Positions 1 to 10,746 are shown, counted from the stretch's first letter. The stretch: DNA of 36,370 bases from Bacteroidota bacterium (GCA_030698405.1 JAUYMU010000073.1:1-36370); one strand, 5' to 3'. The notes: generated by a model not told the origin, from the sequence alone. Numbers and translations: made by a program.

Positions 1-2
1 AA

Positions 3-155
3 CAGGACACCATCTATATCGTGACAGTTATTTCAGGAAACAACCAAATCATCAAAGTCATTGCATTCGAAAATGACCTTGAAAACTTAAAAATTGGCGA
101 CAGGGTAATGGTTTTCTCAAAAGCATTCAACCCGATTATCAGCAAACTCCGGTAA
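3..155 (+). CDS. C-terminal fragment of an unknown protein (cut by window edge)
   Basis: An open frame enters from the left edge and stops at TAA 153-155, giving 50 residues with no start in the window. The fragment is rich in beta-formers (TIYIVTVISG, then IKVIAFENDL) and ends with IGDRVMVFSKAFNPIISKL. This suggests a small beta-barrel or OB-like C-terminal domain. I do not recognise the family, and the context (a repeat-filled spacer, then gdhA) says nothing about function. Coding status rests on the open frame and protein-like composition up to the stop. Confidence 0.55.
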   Translation, partial: QDTIYIVTVISGNNQIIKVIAFENDLENLKIGDRVMVFSKAFNPIISKLR

Positions 156-1940
<1,785 letters not shown>

Positions 1941-2000
1941 ACTCTCTTGTTTAGTTATAATTTTATATGAATATCCGGTTGTGTACCCAAGATATTAATT

Positions 2001-2118
2001 GCCGTCTGCTTCAGCTGACGGATAAATTGATGATCGCGGCCAATGGCTTTAGCCACAGTATTTTGGGCTAAAGCCCATACTCTCTGTTCAATACAACCCG
2101 TTGCCTAAAGGCGAACGG
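2001..2118. repeat. Cluster of four palindromic hairpins (REP-like)
   Basis: Four short palindromes follow one another: CCGTCTGCTTCAGCTGACGG (2002-2021, one mismatch pair), TGGCTTTAGCCA (2044-2055), TGGGCTAAAGCCCA (2064-2077), and an imperfect CCGTTGCCT/AGGCGAACGG pair (2098-2118). The two central ones share the GGCTTTAGCC/GGCTAAAGCC core. Similar strings of hairpins recur between genes in Bacteroidota from general knowledge; copy number in this genome cannot be seen here. Confidence 0.65.
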
Positions 2119-2180
2119 CAAAGGATATTTTGCATTATTCAACTGTATAGGTATACAACCGAATACTCATCTAATTTTAA

Positions 2181-2219
2181 AAAGGGATTTTATCGTTTTG
2201 GCGGTAAAGTCCCTTTTTT
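2181..2219 (+). terminator. Rho-independent terminator after gdhA
   Basis: The arms AAAGGGATTTTATCG (2181-2195) and CGGTAAAGTCCCTTT (2202-2216) pair with two G-T wobbles around a 6-nt loop. A run of T follows (to 2219). It lies about 240 bases past the gdhA stop, beyond the hairpin cluster. Confidence 0.75.
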
Positions 2220-2342
2220 GTACATGCATTCAAAATATTATGATGTTGAAAATCATTGAAAATAATACACTATTTTAGTAACCAATATCAATCAGAATGC
2301 GAACAAGTAAGTAAAAGTGTTACCCACTAAAAATAAACGGCC

Positions 2343-3449
2343 ATGGATGAAAAACTGATCACACTCGCGACTTTACCGTATTCCAAAGCTGAAATTCTGC
2401 GCTCACTTTTGGAGTCGGAAGAAATTGTTTGTTCCCTTGAAAGTGTTGATTTACTCCAAAATGCTATGGATACCGGGGTGCGTATCCGTATTTACGAGAA
2501 GGATGCCCATTTGGCTTTTCCGATTCTCGACAGGATGTTGGGGAAAGTGATCATCGATAAAATCAAACGGGAAAATTACGTTCTGATTCCGGTTGATTTT
2601 TCTGATTACTCGTTAAAAGCAGCTTTGGTGGGTTTTGACATTGCTGAAAAATTAGGATCAAAAATGGTATTGTACCACTCGAGCCCGCAACCTGAATTCC
2701 TGACCATTCCATATTCGGATGTGATTGTTTATGATTCTGCCCTTTTCCTGAATTACGAAATGACGGAAAAGGAAACCAACAAAAAATTTGAAGTTTTCCT
2801 GAACAAACTTACATCATTGATTGATTATCACCGCTGGAATAAAGCCAAGCCCGAATACATCGTAAAAGTGGGTGAAGCCGAAGATGATATACTTTCCTAC
2901 ATTCAAATTCATCCTCCAAAATTGGTGGTGATGGGCATTCGAGGTGGCGATGCGAAATCGGACGACATCATCGGATCGACAACTGCCGGGGTAATTTTTA
3001 ATACAAAAGTGCCCGTATTAACCATTCCTGAAACTACTCCTGATAACTGGCTTCAGAATTTCGGAAGAATAGTGTACGCCACTAATTTTGAGCCAAGCGA
3101 TTTTATTGCCGTTGACAGATTGGTGAAGTTAATGACTCCATTCAAGCCCAAAGTGATTTGTTTGCACATTGACCAGGGAAATAACCACGGTTTGGGGGAA
3201 GCCCGGCTCGAAGGGCTGAAAGATGCTTTGTGTGAAAAATATCCCGATGCGGATATCGAATGCAAGTTGATTCACAACAAGAACCTGCCCGAGGCATTAG
3301 ATCATTTTATTCAGGAGAATCAAATTGATGTTCTTGCCCTGACAACGCATCGGAGGAATATATTTACCATGTTGTTTAATCCGAGCATCGCCCGTAAACT
3401 GGTGCTGCATACCCGCACTCCTTTGCTCATTTTTCATGCAACACAATAA
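2343..3449 (+). CDS. Tandem universal stress protein with an N-terminal DUF2007-like segment
   Basis: The 368-residue protein has three parts. Residues 1-70 (LITLATLPYSKAEILRSLLE, ending VRIRIYEKDAHLAFPILDRM) resemble the small DUF2007 putative signal-transducing domain. Residues about 78-230 form a first UspA domain (YVLIPVDFSDYSLKAA) with the nucleotide-loop motif MGIRGG...GST (197-213), so this half probably binds ATP. Residues about 240-368 form a second UspA domain (RIVYATNFEPSDFIAVDRL) in which the glycine loop is degenerate (THRRNIFTMLFNPSIARKL). No membrane segment or signal peptide is seen, so it should be cytoplasmic. It appears monocistronic, converges on queA, and shares a bidirectional terminator with it. 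The physiological signal is unknown. The UspA call is strong; the DUF2007 call is moderate. Confidence 0.85.
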   Translation: MDEKLITLATLPYSKAEILRSLLESEEIVCSLESVDLLQNAMDTGVRIRIYEKDAHLAFPILDRMLGKVIIDKIKRENYVLIPVDFSDYSLKAALVGFDIAEKLGSKMVLYHSSPQPEFLTIPYSDVIVYDSALFLNYEMTEKETNKKFEVFLNKLTSLIDYHRWNKAKPEYIVKVGEAEDDILSYIQIHPPKLVVMGIRGGDAKSDDIIGSTTAGVIFNTKVPVLTIPETTPDNWLQNFGRIVYATNFEPSDFIAVDRLVKLMTPFKPKVICLHIDQGNNHGLGEARLEGLKDALCEKYPDADIECKLIHNKNLPEALDHFIQENQIDVLALTTHRRNIFTMLFNPSIARKLVLHTRTPLLIFHATQ

Positions 3450-3474
3450 CCGTGAAGCACATCATTCAGGAAAC

Positions 3475-3514
3475 AAAAATCCCCGCCACTTTCGATGTGA
3501 CGGGGATTTTTAAT
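3475..3514. terminator. Bidirectional terminator between usp and queA
   Basis: AAAAATCCCCG (3475-3485) pairs perfectly with CGGGGATTTTT (3501-3511), with a CAC/GTG extension toward the loop. A-runs and T-runs on both sides let it serve both converging genes. Confidence 0.85.
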
Positions 3515-3530
3515 TCCGGAGAAAACGAAA

Positions 3531-4580
3531 TTACATAATTAACATTGCATCTCCATAGGTTCCGAAACGGTATTGTTCTTTGATCGCTTCCTTGTATGCT
3601 TTCATTAAATTGTCGTAACCGGCAAATCCGGCAGCCATCATCAACAAAGTTGAAAGCGGCAGGTGAAAGTTGGTGATCATTCGGTTGGCAACACTAAACT
3701 CGTAGGGAGGAAAAATAAATTTATTGGTCCAGCCTTCAAAAGGCTTTAGTTGTCCCTGTGTTGAAACCGAACTTTCGACAGCACGCATAACGGTTGTACC
3801 AACTGCACAAATATTTTTACGGGCTTCTTTTGCCGAATTTACGATGTTACAGGCTTCTTCAGGAATCCAGATTTGCTCCGAATCCATTTTGTGTTTGGTC
3901 AGATCTTCAACATCCACGCTGCGGAAATTTCCAAGCCCAACATGCAATGTAATATAGCTGAAGTTTACGCCTGAAATCTCCAGTCGTTTCATCAGTTCAC
4001 GGCTAAAGTGCAGTCCAGCAGTTGGCGCGGCAACAGCGCCTTCGTGTTTTGCGAAAATAGTTTGGTAACGTTCTTTGTCTTCAGGTTGAACCGAACGTTT
4101 GATAAATTTTGGAAGTGGAGTTTCGCCCAGTCCATAAAGGGTTTTCTTAAATTCATCGTACGGACCATCGAACAAAAAGCGCAAAGTACGTCCGCGCGAG
4201 GTGGTATTGTCAATCACTTCAGCCACCAGCAAATCATCTTCGCCAAAATACAATTTGTTACCGATGCGGATTTTACGGGCAGGGTCAACCAAAACATCCC
4301 ACAAACGTTGTTCGCGGTTCAGTTCACGAAGTAAAAAAACTTCGATTTCAGCGCCGGTTTTTTCTTTGTTACCATAAAGGCGGGCAGGAAATACTTTTGT
4401 ATCGTTGAAGATCAGCACATCTTTGTCGCCAAAATAGTCAACGACATCTTTAAAAATCCGGTGTTCGATTTTTCCGGTAGCGCGATGCAAAACGAGCAGT
4501 TTTGACTCATCCCTGTTTGGAGAAGGATGTAATGCAATTAATTCTTCAGGTAAATCGTATTTGAACTTCGATAATTTCAT
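3531..4580 (-). CDS. queA: tRNA preQ1 S-adenosylmethionine ribosyltransferase-isomerase
   Basis: The 349-residue enzyme transfers and isomerises the ribosyl group of SAM onto preQ1-modified tRNA, giving epoxyqueuosine in the queuosine pathway. Family motifs run the whole length: [16 protein letters not shown] (4-19), [15 protein letters not shown] (56-70), [20 protein letters not shown] (170-189), [32 protein letters not shown] and the C-terminal [12 protein letters not shown]. Length is normal and no residue appears to be missing. It follows truB by 63 bases on the same strand and is probably cotranscribed from the promoter at 5417-5448. Transcription ends at the shared terminator at 3475-3514. 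Confidence 0.96.
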   Translation of the reverse strand: MKLSKFKYDLPEELIALHPSPNRDESKLLVLHRATGKIEHRIFKDVVDYFGDKDVLIFNDTKVFPARLYGNKEKTGAEIEVFLLRELNREQRLWDVLVDPARKIRIGNKLYFGEDDLLVAEVIDNTTSRGRTLRFLFDGPYDEFKKTLYGLGETPLPKFIKRSVQPEDKERYQTIFAKHEGAVAAPTAGLHFSRELMKRLEISGVNFSYITLHVGLGNFRSVDVEDLTKHKMDSEQIWIPEEACNIVNSAKEARKNICAVGTTVMRAVESSVSTQGQLKPFEGWTNKFIFPPYEFSVANRMITNFHLPLSTLLMMAAGFAGYDNLMKAYKEAIKEQYRFGTYGDAMLIM

Positions 4581-4643
4581 CCTAATATATTTGTTAATTT
4601 ATTAAATAGCTACTTCACAGAACAGCCTCTTACGGCTCATTTC

Positions 4644-5357
4644 TCAATTAGTTACATTCGAATTGATTTTTTCCATAAAACTTTCCAAATTCCATGCATC
4701 TTCCAATTTCATTTCTCCTATCCTTGTGCGGCACAAACCAACCAGATAAGCCCCGCTGTTAAGTGCAATTCCCAAATCGCGCGCCAACGAACGAATGTAG
4801 GTGCCTTTACTGCATACTATGCGTAGTACGATTTCTTCCTGAGAAAAGTTAAGAACTTCGAGTTCAGAAATGGTAATTTTTTTTGCCTGAAGTACCATGT
4901 CGCTGCCAGCGCGGGCATGTAAATAGGCACGTTTTCCCTCAACTTTTACGGCGCTGAACAACGGCGGAACCTGATCAATTTCGCCAATAAAACCTGTCAA
5001 TGCATTTTCAAGGAGTTCCGGCGTAATGTGATCGGTCGGAAAGGTGGCGTCTTCGGCGGATTCAAGATCAAATGAAGGAGTAGTTGCACCCAATTTTATT
5101 GTCGCTATATATTCCTTTGCCTTTGCCTGATGCGTGTCGATATTCTTGGTTTCCTTTCCGGTGCAAATGATCATTAGTCCGGTTGCTTTGGGGTCGAGCG
5201 TTCCGGCGTGGCCAACCTTAATTTTTTTTATTCCGGTTACCTTGTACAATATATTTCGCAACTTTCTAACAAGATCGAAGGAGGTCCAATCCAATTCCTT
5301 GTCAAAAAGAAGAACCTCTCCTTTCAGAAAATCATACCCTTCTATGGATCTTTCCAT
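4644..5357 (-). CDS. truB: tRNA pseudouridine-55 synthase
   Basis: The 237-residue enzyme makes pseudouridine 55 in the T loop of tRNAs. It has the TruB core: GEVLLFDKELDWTSFDLVRK near the start, then KVGHAGTLDPKATGLMIICTGK with the catalytic aspartate D55, and later SAVKVEGKRAYLHARAG and GTYIRSLARDLG. The protein is short for TruB because it ends soon after the catalytic domain, which is common in this phylum. It is the first gene of a two-gene unit with queA and has its own -33/-7 promoter in the spacer after the DUF3098 gene. In many Bacteroidota uppP sits immediately upstream; it is absent here. Confidence 0.95.
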   Translation of the reverse strand: MERSIEGYDFLKGEVLLFDKELDWTSFDLVRKLRNILYKVTGIKKIKVGHAGTLDPKATGLMIICTGKETKNIDTHQAKAKEYIATIKLGATTPSFDLESAEDATFPTDHITPELLENALTGFIGEIDQVPPLFSAVKVEGKRAYLHARAGSDMVLQAKKITISELEVLNFSQEEIVLRIVCSKGTYIRSLARDLGIALNSGAYLVGLCRTRIGEMKLEDAWNLESFMEKINSNVTN

Positions 5358-5409
5358 CCTGAAACGCTTTAAAATAAGTGATTTGTAAAAGTGAAACCGG
5401 TCAAAATTT

Positions 5410-5448
5410 CAGGCGGCAAAGATAGCGATTCAAACAGCAATTATGCAA
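5410..5448 (-). promoter_or_regulatory. Promoter of truB-queA
   Basis: On the minus strand TATCTTTG (5417-5424) matches the Bacteroidota -7 consensus TAnnTTTG exactly. A TTG at 5446-5448 lies 21 bases upstream, the expected place for the -33 element. Transcription would start near 5410, leaving a leader of about 53 bases before truB. Confidence 0.7.
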
Positions 5449-5480
5449 GGAATCGGGAATAAAGCGGAGTTAATTTTGTA

Positions 5481-5732
5481 TTATTTTTCTGATTTGGGCT
5501 TTTTCATGATGGCATAAATCTCGAACATAAAACCAAAAAGCACGACCATTGGCGCAAGTGTTATTCTTCGGAAACTAAATATTTCAGGATTAAAAACCGA
5601 TGGGTCACTGGCTTTTCCGCCGGTCATAAGAATAAAGCCAACTACGATGATAACAAATCCGATAACCAGTAATTTCAGGTTTTCTTTGCCCAATGCAAAA
5701 CCATCCATATTTTCAAAATATTTTTTTGCCAT
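5481..5732 (-). CDS. DUF3098 small membrane protein
   Basis: An 83-residue protein starting MAKKYFENMDGFALGKENLK. It has two predicted membrane helices (about 20-36, LLVIGFVIIVVGFILMTGG, and 58-76, TLAPMVVLFGFMFEIYAIM) joined by a short loop with the motif DPSVFNPEIFSFRRITLAP, and ends in a lysine-rich tail. These are features of the DUF3098 family, which in Bacteroidota is encoded next to ftsX. The frame is open further upstream to 5864, but that part overlaps ftsX and is not protein-like, so I chose the internal ATG at 5732. Its function is unknown; the location suggests a link to FtsX or the cell envelope. Confidence 0.85.
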   Translation of the reverse strand: MAKKYFENMDGFALGKENLKLLVIGFVIIVVGFILMTGGKASDPSVFNPEIFSFRRITLAPMVVLFGFMFEIYAIMKKPKSEK

Positions 5733-5781
5733 TTCGTTCAAAATTTTGTGTAAAGTTAGCCGAAAAGTTGAAACGTAAAAA

Positions 5782-6663
5782 CTAATAAAACAATTCATCA
5801 AATTTGAGCCGGAGGAATTTGTTGACAGCAAAATAAGTCGAACTCCACGAAATGAGCACGCCAATTAGTAAGTCTGCAACAAAAACCACCGCGAATATTT
5901 TATAATCTTCCGTATCAACAATTCCCTTCAGTTCCTGAGAATATGTAAACATCAGGATAAATAAAAGAACATTGGCCGCCAATGCCCCGGCAATCCCGTA
6001 AGTAACACTTCTCTTTACAAACGGATTCCGGATAAACCTGTTGGTAGCGCCAACCAGCAACATGGTATTGATGATAAACCGCTGCGAATAAATTGAAATC
6101 CGGATGGTATTGTTGATGAGCGCCGAGAAAATAAACAACAGTAATCCTGAGAAAAAGACCAGAATTATCCCGATTTTCTTCACATTTTCATTGATAATAT
6201 TGACCATGTCGCGCTGAAACAAAACCTCCTTCACCTGCGGATATTCCATAAATTTCTTTTCCAGAACAACCAGTTTTTCAGGAGTGGCATAATCGGCAAG
6301 CAATTTCACGTCAATCGACGACAGCAATGGGTTGTATCCGAGGAAGCCCATAAAATCCTCGCCCAGTTCAACTTTCAACCTTTCGGCAGCTGTTTCCTTG
6401 TCGATGTATTCAACTGATTTTACAAAATCGGTTGCTGATAATGTTTTCATCAGTCCATCTATTTCCGACTCCTGAACAGCATCGTTTAAAACCAGCGTAA
6501 AGCCGATATTTTCGCGTACATATTTGGCAAGTCGTTCCGCATTCAGCAGCACCAGTCCCAGTATCCCAATCAGGAACAGAACCATTGATATACTGATGGT
6601 TGAGGTCAGGTATGATCTCGAAATTCGTTTTTTAAGCTTTTGAGGCTGTACTTTGACTGCCAT
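5782..6663 (-). CDS. ftsX: Cell division protein FtsX (permease-like)
   Basis: A 293-residue inner-membrane protein of the FtsEX complex, which couples ATP hydrolysis by FtsE to activation of septal peptidoglycan hydrolases. The topology is typical. A basic cytoplasmic start (KLKKRISRSYLTSTISISM) leads to a first helix (about 25-43), a periplasmic domain of about 120 residues (43-165), and three C-terminal helices (about 166-187, 212-236, 252-276) with the conserved stretch VGATNRFIRNPFVKRS between the second and third. FtsE is not encoded here, as is common in this phylum. Its ATG overlaps the stop of the upstream YfhO-like gene by one base (TAATG), so translation is probably coupled. Confidence 0.92.
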   Translation of the reverse strand: MAVKVQPQKLKKRISRSYLTSTISISMVLFLIGILGLVLLNAERLAKYVRENIGFTLVLNDAVQESEIDGLMKTLSATDFVKSVEYIDKETAAERLKVELGEDFMGFLGYNPLLSSIDVKLLADYATPEKLVVLEKKFMEYPQVKEVLFQRDMVNIINENVKKIGIILVFFSGLLLFIFSALINNTIRISIYSQRFIINTMLLVGATNRFIRNPFVKRSVTYGIAGALAANVLLFILMFTYSQELKGIVDTEDYKIFAVVFVADLLIGVLISWSSTYFAVNKFLRLKFDELFY

Positions 6664-9140
6664 TATTCTTTATTTTTTAATTTGAAAACATAAATCAGGT
6701 AACCTGCAATTGCCAAAAGTAACAAGATTGAACTTGCCAGCGAAACTTTATTTCCAATGAAATAGGATTGTGGTTCAAATTTAAATTCAATTTGGTGTTT
6801 GCCTGCCGGAATAACCATTGCACGTAGAACGAAATTTACCTGAAAATGGTCTGTTTCTTTTCCATCAATCAGGCTAATCCATCCTTTTGGATAATAAATC
6901 TCAGAGAAAACAGCCAATTGTTCGCTACTGCTAACGTTTGCCTCGTATTTCAGGTAATTGGGTTTGTATTCAATCAGTTTAATTTCACCTTCTCCTGAAG
7001 CCGTTTTGAATCCGCCCAATTCGTTTTCGAAGCGTTTATTCACGATCGCTGTCGATTTTGGATCAAAGTTTTTCAGCGACATAACTTCCTGATCGGCATT
7101 GTCAACCATTTTTACTTCTTTCACAAACCATGCATTGCCCAGCGCGTGCGAATTTGCAAGCGGCGGACTGTTCAGATCATAAATGTAGTATTTGGTATTC
7201 AGCATGTTGATTACCGGCAGTGTGTTCATCACCGAATCAATCAGCTCAGGTTGTTTGAATCCGGCAATCAGGGTTTGCATTTCAGGAGTAATACCGTATG
7301 AAATCAATTCATTGTAGCGTTTCATTTTAGCGCCATGATAGCCACCCAACGATTTATGAAAATAAGGAGTTCTGCCATCAGCAAACGGATTCTGAAGGTT
7401 TAGAACCCTGTAATACAAATCTTTGTCTTTCCTGATTTCCTTGTCAACTGTTGCTTCCTTGAAAGGAACTGCAACTTCCTTTTTAGAGGTGAAATGTCCG
7501 TTGTTGAAATACTTTTTGTTTACCGGCCACATATCGATCATGATGAGTGCAACCCATAAAACGATGGCATATTGGGCTTTAATTTTTTTGTTCCAGTAAG
7601 CCCACAAACCGGCAGCGGCCAATGCAACAAATATAAAAGTACGGAAAGCATCTGTGCGCAAGGCGCTTTCGCGATCGGCCATTAAAGCGTCGATAAATTG
7701 TTGCGGATAGCCGGCCTGCAAATACTGAGCATCCGAACTTCCGGAGAAACTACCAGCCATACCGGGCAAAACAGCAAAAATAAGGGCAAGGCCTCCGGTG
7801 ATTCCAAAAGCATATTTCAGGCCTTTCATAAATTCGGCATCGCTGATTTTGCGCTGATATACTTCTTTAATTGCCAGCACTCCGAGCAAAGCCATGGCAA
7901 ATTGCTGAATGACGATGATATTTTTTACATCCCTGAATTTGTTGTATCCGGGGAAATAGTCGAGCATGAGATTGGTTAAAATTGAGAAGTTTTTGCCGAG
8001 CGATAAAAGCAGCGAAATGACGAATACCGCCAGAAGCCACCATTTGTCTTTGCCTTTTACCACAAATAAACCAAGTACAAACAAGAAACACAAAACAGCG
8101 CCAAAATAGAACGGCGCTCCCGAAATGGGCTGACTTCCCCAGTACATCGGCATTCCGCCTTCAACCATTTTCTTTGCGGGACCTGCACCCTGCGATTCTG
8201 CCAGAAATTTGTAAGTTTCTGAACTTGTGCTCAATGATTCGCTCATGCCACCGCCTTTAAAACGCGGAATGAAAGCGGTCAAAGCTTCACCCAAATCGTA
8301 GCTGTAATCCAAAATGTAATTCTGATCGAGTCCGCTGGTTTTGTTTTCATCGTTCAGGCTCAATTCCGATTGGCTGCGCATCGAAAATTTGCCGTATTCG
8401 TAGGTCGTCGATAAGCGTGAATAGTTGGCGCCCACAGCAATAATCGCTGCAATAATTAAGAGTACAGCCGTTTTTCCAAAATCGGGCAAGGTTTTTTCTT
8501 TAATGGCAAAAATCAGATAGGTGACTCCGAGAATCAGCACCAGAATAGCCACATAATAAGTCATTTGAAGATGGTTGGCGCTTAACATCCACGTCAGGCC
8601 CAGGGCGGCAATCAGGCTTCCGCCAATTTTATTTTTCCTGAAAGCGAATAAAATTCCGGCAACAATGAGCGACATATAAGTAAGTGCGTGTGCTTTGGTC
8701 AAATGGCCGGTCACCATCACCACAAAAGTGAAGGTCATAAAACCATAAGCCAGACTGGCCGCAAAAGCTGTCCAGACGCCAATGTCGAGCAGAATACACA
8801 ATATGAAGAAAAACAAAAAGCTGAAGGTAAGGATCATTACCGGTTGCGAAATAGCGGTGATGGCTTTTTGCACTTTGGCAAAAAGTTCGCCCGGATACAA
8901 GGTCGAAGTCAGGTAAGCCGGCATTCCGGAGAACATGTTGTTCGACCAAAGCGCTTCTTTGCCGGTAGCATGCCGGTAATCCACAATTTCTTTGGCCATT
9001 CCTTTAAACTGCGTTCCGTCAGAGCTTTGCAGCTTCTTTCCTTCCAAAACAGGTGAAAAATAAATTACGCTGATCACCAGAAAAAGAACAATAGCCAGAA
9101 TAACCGGCCCTGATTTGTGAAGAAGGTCTTTTGTATTCAT
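6663..9140 (-). CDS. YfhO-family large membrane protein
   Basis: The 825-residue protein has about a dozen predicted membrane helices (first at 13-30, last near 800-820) and a large soluble segment at roughly 545-790. The start SGPVILAIVLFLVISVIYFS and the motifs SSDGTQFKGMAKEIVDYR, LWSNNMFSGMPAYL and GYNKFRDVKNIIVIQQFA are recognisable YfhO-family features. In Firmicutes YfhO is a GT-C-like enzyme that glycosylates lipoteichoic acid. Bacteroidota lack that polymer, so the substrate is unknown, but a lipid-linked sugar transfer at the inner membrane is the likely role. It starts a unit with ftsX and is divergent from the flippase gene, which supports a cell-surface glycan role. Confidence 0.85.
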   Translation of the reverse strand: MNTKDLLHKSGPVILAIVLFLVISVIYFSPVLEGKKLQSSDGTQFKGMAKEIVDYRHATGKEALWSNNMFSGMPAYLTSTLYPGELFAKVQKAITAISQPVMILTFSFLFFFILCILLDIGVWTAFAASLAYGFMTFTFVVMVTGHLTKAHALTYMSLIVAGILFAFRKNKIGGSLIAALGLTWMLSANHLQMTYYVAILVLILGVTYLIFAIKEKTLPDFGKTAVLLIIAAIIAVGANYSRLSTTYEYGKFSMRSQSELSLNDENKTSGLDQNYILDYSYDLGEALTAFIPRFKGGGMSESLSTSSETYKFLAESQGAGPAKKMVEGGMPMYWGSQPISGAPFYFGAVLCFLFVLGLFVVKGKDKWWLLAVFVISLLLSLGKNFSILTNLMLDYFPGYNKFRDVKNIIVIQQFAMALLGVLAIKEVYQRKISDAEFMKGLKYAFGITGGLALIFAVLPGMAGSFSGSSDAQYLQAGYPQQFIDALMADRESALRTDAFRTFIFVALAAAGLWAYWNKKIKAQYAIVLWVALIMIDMWPVNKKYFNNGHFTSKKEVAVPFKEATVDKEIRKDKDLYYRVLNLQNPFADGRTPYFHKSLGGYHGAKMKRYNELISYGITPEMQTLIAGFKQPELIDSVMNTLPVINMLNTKYYIYDLNSPPLANSHALGNAWFVKEVKMVDNADQEVMSLKNFDPKSTAIVNKRFENELGGFKTASGEGEIKLIEYKPNYLKYEANVSSSEQLAVFSEIYYPKGWISLIDGKETDHFQVNFVLRAMVIPAGKHQIEFKFEPQSYFIGNKVSLASSILLLLAIAGYLIYVFKLKNKE

Positions 9141-9184
9141 ATTATTTTCAGGAGTATATTATTAATTCGTATTTTCGTGCGAAG

Positions 9185-9192
9185 CAAAAATA
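9185..9192 (-). promoter_or_regulatory. Candidate -7 element for the YfhO-ftsX unit
   Basis: TATTTTTG on the minus strand matches TAnnTTTG and lies 45 bases before the YfhO start, in the 80-base divergent spacer. No TTG at the normal -33 distance is seen, so the assignment is tentative. Confidence 0.35.
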
Positions 9193-9220
9193 AACCTTTT
9201 TAAGTCAATTACTAAAATAA

Positions 9221-10705
9221 ATGGGCGTAATTAAAAGGCAAACAATCAGGGGTTCGGCCTACTCGTACCTGGGCGTTGTAGTTGGATTTTTCACCACGGC
9301 ACTGATTATGCCCAAGCTAATGTCGCAGGATCAAATCGGCCTCATTAGCGTGCTGGTAGCGGTTTCTGCACTTTATGCCCAGTTTTCGACACTCGGATTT
9401 ACCAACGTAACCGCACGGTTATTTTCCTATTTCAGAGACAAGGATAAAAATAACAATGGTTTTGTATTTCTTGCGGTTGCTGTCGGAATGATTGGTTTTA
9501 CCGTTGCGCTCGTCAGTTTTTTTATTCTGAAACCGGGCATAGTTGAGAGCAATATTGAAAAGTCGCCACTTTTGGTGCAGTACATCTGGTACCTTGTTCC
9601 GCTCATTTTCTTCCGGATGTTTTTTCTGATTCTGGATACCTACAACAAAATGCTTTTCGATGCCACCACCGGCACATTCTTAAGCGATTTGCTTTACCGC
9701 ATAGGAAACCTCTTTTTACTGATCGCCTATTTCTTTCACTTGATCGACTTCTCTCAGTACGTTTTTGGCTATGTGGTCATTCTGAGTTTTCCGGCAGTTT
9801 ATCTGGCCGGTTTGCTTGTTTACCGGAAACAATTCAACCTGAAACCAAACCTTCAATTTATTCAGCCGCCTCTCCGGAAGGAAATGATCAGCCTTGCTTT
9901 GTACGGAATTATTGGCGGGCTGAGTTCCGTTGCCCTGACCAGCATCGATAAAATATTGCTGAACGAATATTACAATCTTTCAATGACCGGAGTTTATTCC
10001 ATCAGCTTTTTCTTTGGTTCCATTATACTGATACCCAACCGGGCGCTCGGGAAAATTTCATCCACCATTATTGCCGATGCATGGAAAGACAACGATCTGG
10101 AAACAATCGACGATATTTATTACAAAAGCAGCATCAATCAGCTTTTTGCCGGGTTGCTGCTGTTTATCCTGATGGTCACCAACCTTCACAATATTTTCAA
10201 AATTTTGCCTCCTGAATACAGTGGCGGCGAATGGGTAATTATCCTGATTTCATTGTCGAATCTGATTGTTGCCTCCACCGGGGTAAGTGTTCAGATCATC
10301 AGTACTTCGCACAAATACAAGATTCAAACCTATTCACAAGGTGTGCTGGTAGTCCTGGTGGTTATTTTTTACCTGATACTGATTCCGCTTTGGGGAATGA
10401 ATGGCGCTGCACTTGCCTCCCTGTTCTCAATGGCGCTTGCATCTGCAATGCGTGTTTTCTACCTCAACTGGAACATGAAACTGTTTCCGTTTCGAATCAC
10501 CCACCTAAAATGTCTGGCAATCGGAGTTCTGGCTTTTGCGATCGGTAAAATCATCCCGGAGTTCGACCATTATATTATTGATTTATTCATCCGCTGTTCG
10601 GCTATCAGCGTGGTGTTTATCGGGTTGAGCTATTGGTTAAATATTTCGGACGATCTGAGTAAGATTGTCAATACGTTTTTGAAAAATATAGGAATCATTA
10701 AATAA
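9221..10705 (+). CDS. Wzx-like polysaccharide flippase (MOP superfamily)
   Basis: A 494-residue integral membrane protein with about 12-14 predicted helices and few long loops, beginning IKRQTIRGSAYSYLGVVVGF, a typical start of the polysaccharide-transport proteins that flip undecaprenyl-linked sugar repeats to the periplasm. The motif GGLSSVALTSIDKILLNEYY in the middle and the glycine- and aromatic-rich helices support this. Its position with the nonulosonate genes downstream and the YfhO-like gene upstream suggests a shared surface-glycan pathway. No polymerase or glycosyltransferase lies in the window, so the glycan cannot be named. A lipid II-type flippase (MurJ) is less likely. Confidence 0.85.
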   Translation: MGVIKRQTIRGSAYSYLGVVVGFFTTALIMPKLMSQDQIGLISVLVAVSALYAQFSTLGFTNVTARLFSYFRDKDKNNNGFVFLAVAVGMIGFTVALVSFFILKPGIVESNIEKSPLLVQYIWYLVPLIFFRMFFLILDTYNKMLFDATTGTFLSDLLYRIGNLFLLIAYFFHLIDFSQYVFGYVVILSFPAVYLAGLLVYRKQFNLKPNLQFIQPPLRKEMISLALYGIIGGLSSVALTSIDKILLNEYYNLSMTGVYSISFFFGSIILIPNRALGKISSTIIADAWKDNDLETIDDIYYKSSINQLFAGLLLFILMVTNLHNIFKILPPEYSGGEWVIILISLSNLIVASTGVSVQIISTSHKYKIQTYSQGVLVVLVVIFYLILIPLWGMNGAALASLFSMALASAMRVFYLNWNMKLFPFRITHLKCLAIGVLAFAIGKIIPEFDHYIIDLFIRCSAISVVFIGLSYWLNISDDLSKIVNTFLKNIGIIK

Positions 10706-10746
10706 ACAAAATTTAATGGGCAGACAAATAAATAAAATATCATAGA

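Larger units (their letters stand above)
1941..2342. other. Intergenic region between gdhA and the usp gene
   Basis: This 402-bp spacer has no plausible coding frame. It holds a cluster of palindromic hairpins (2001-2118) and a rho-independent terminator (2181-2219), both listed separately. The remainder up to 2342 is AT-rich and must carry the promoter of the stress-protein gene. The best -7 candidate is TATTTTAG near 2270-2277, one base off TAnnTTTG, which is weak. Confidence 0.5.

Noticed and set aside
5733-5864. Upstream extension of the DUF3098 frame
   Set aside because: It overlaps ftsX in another frame and is not membrane- or family-like; the ATG at 5732 gives the usual N-terminus.
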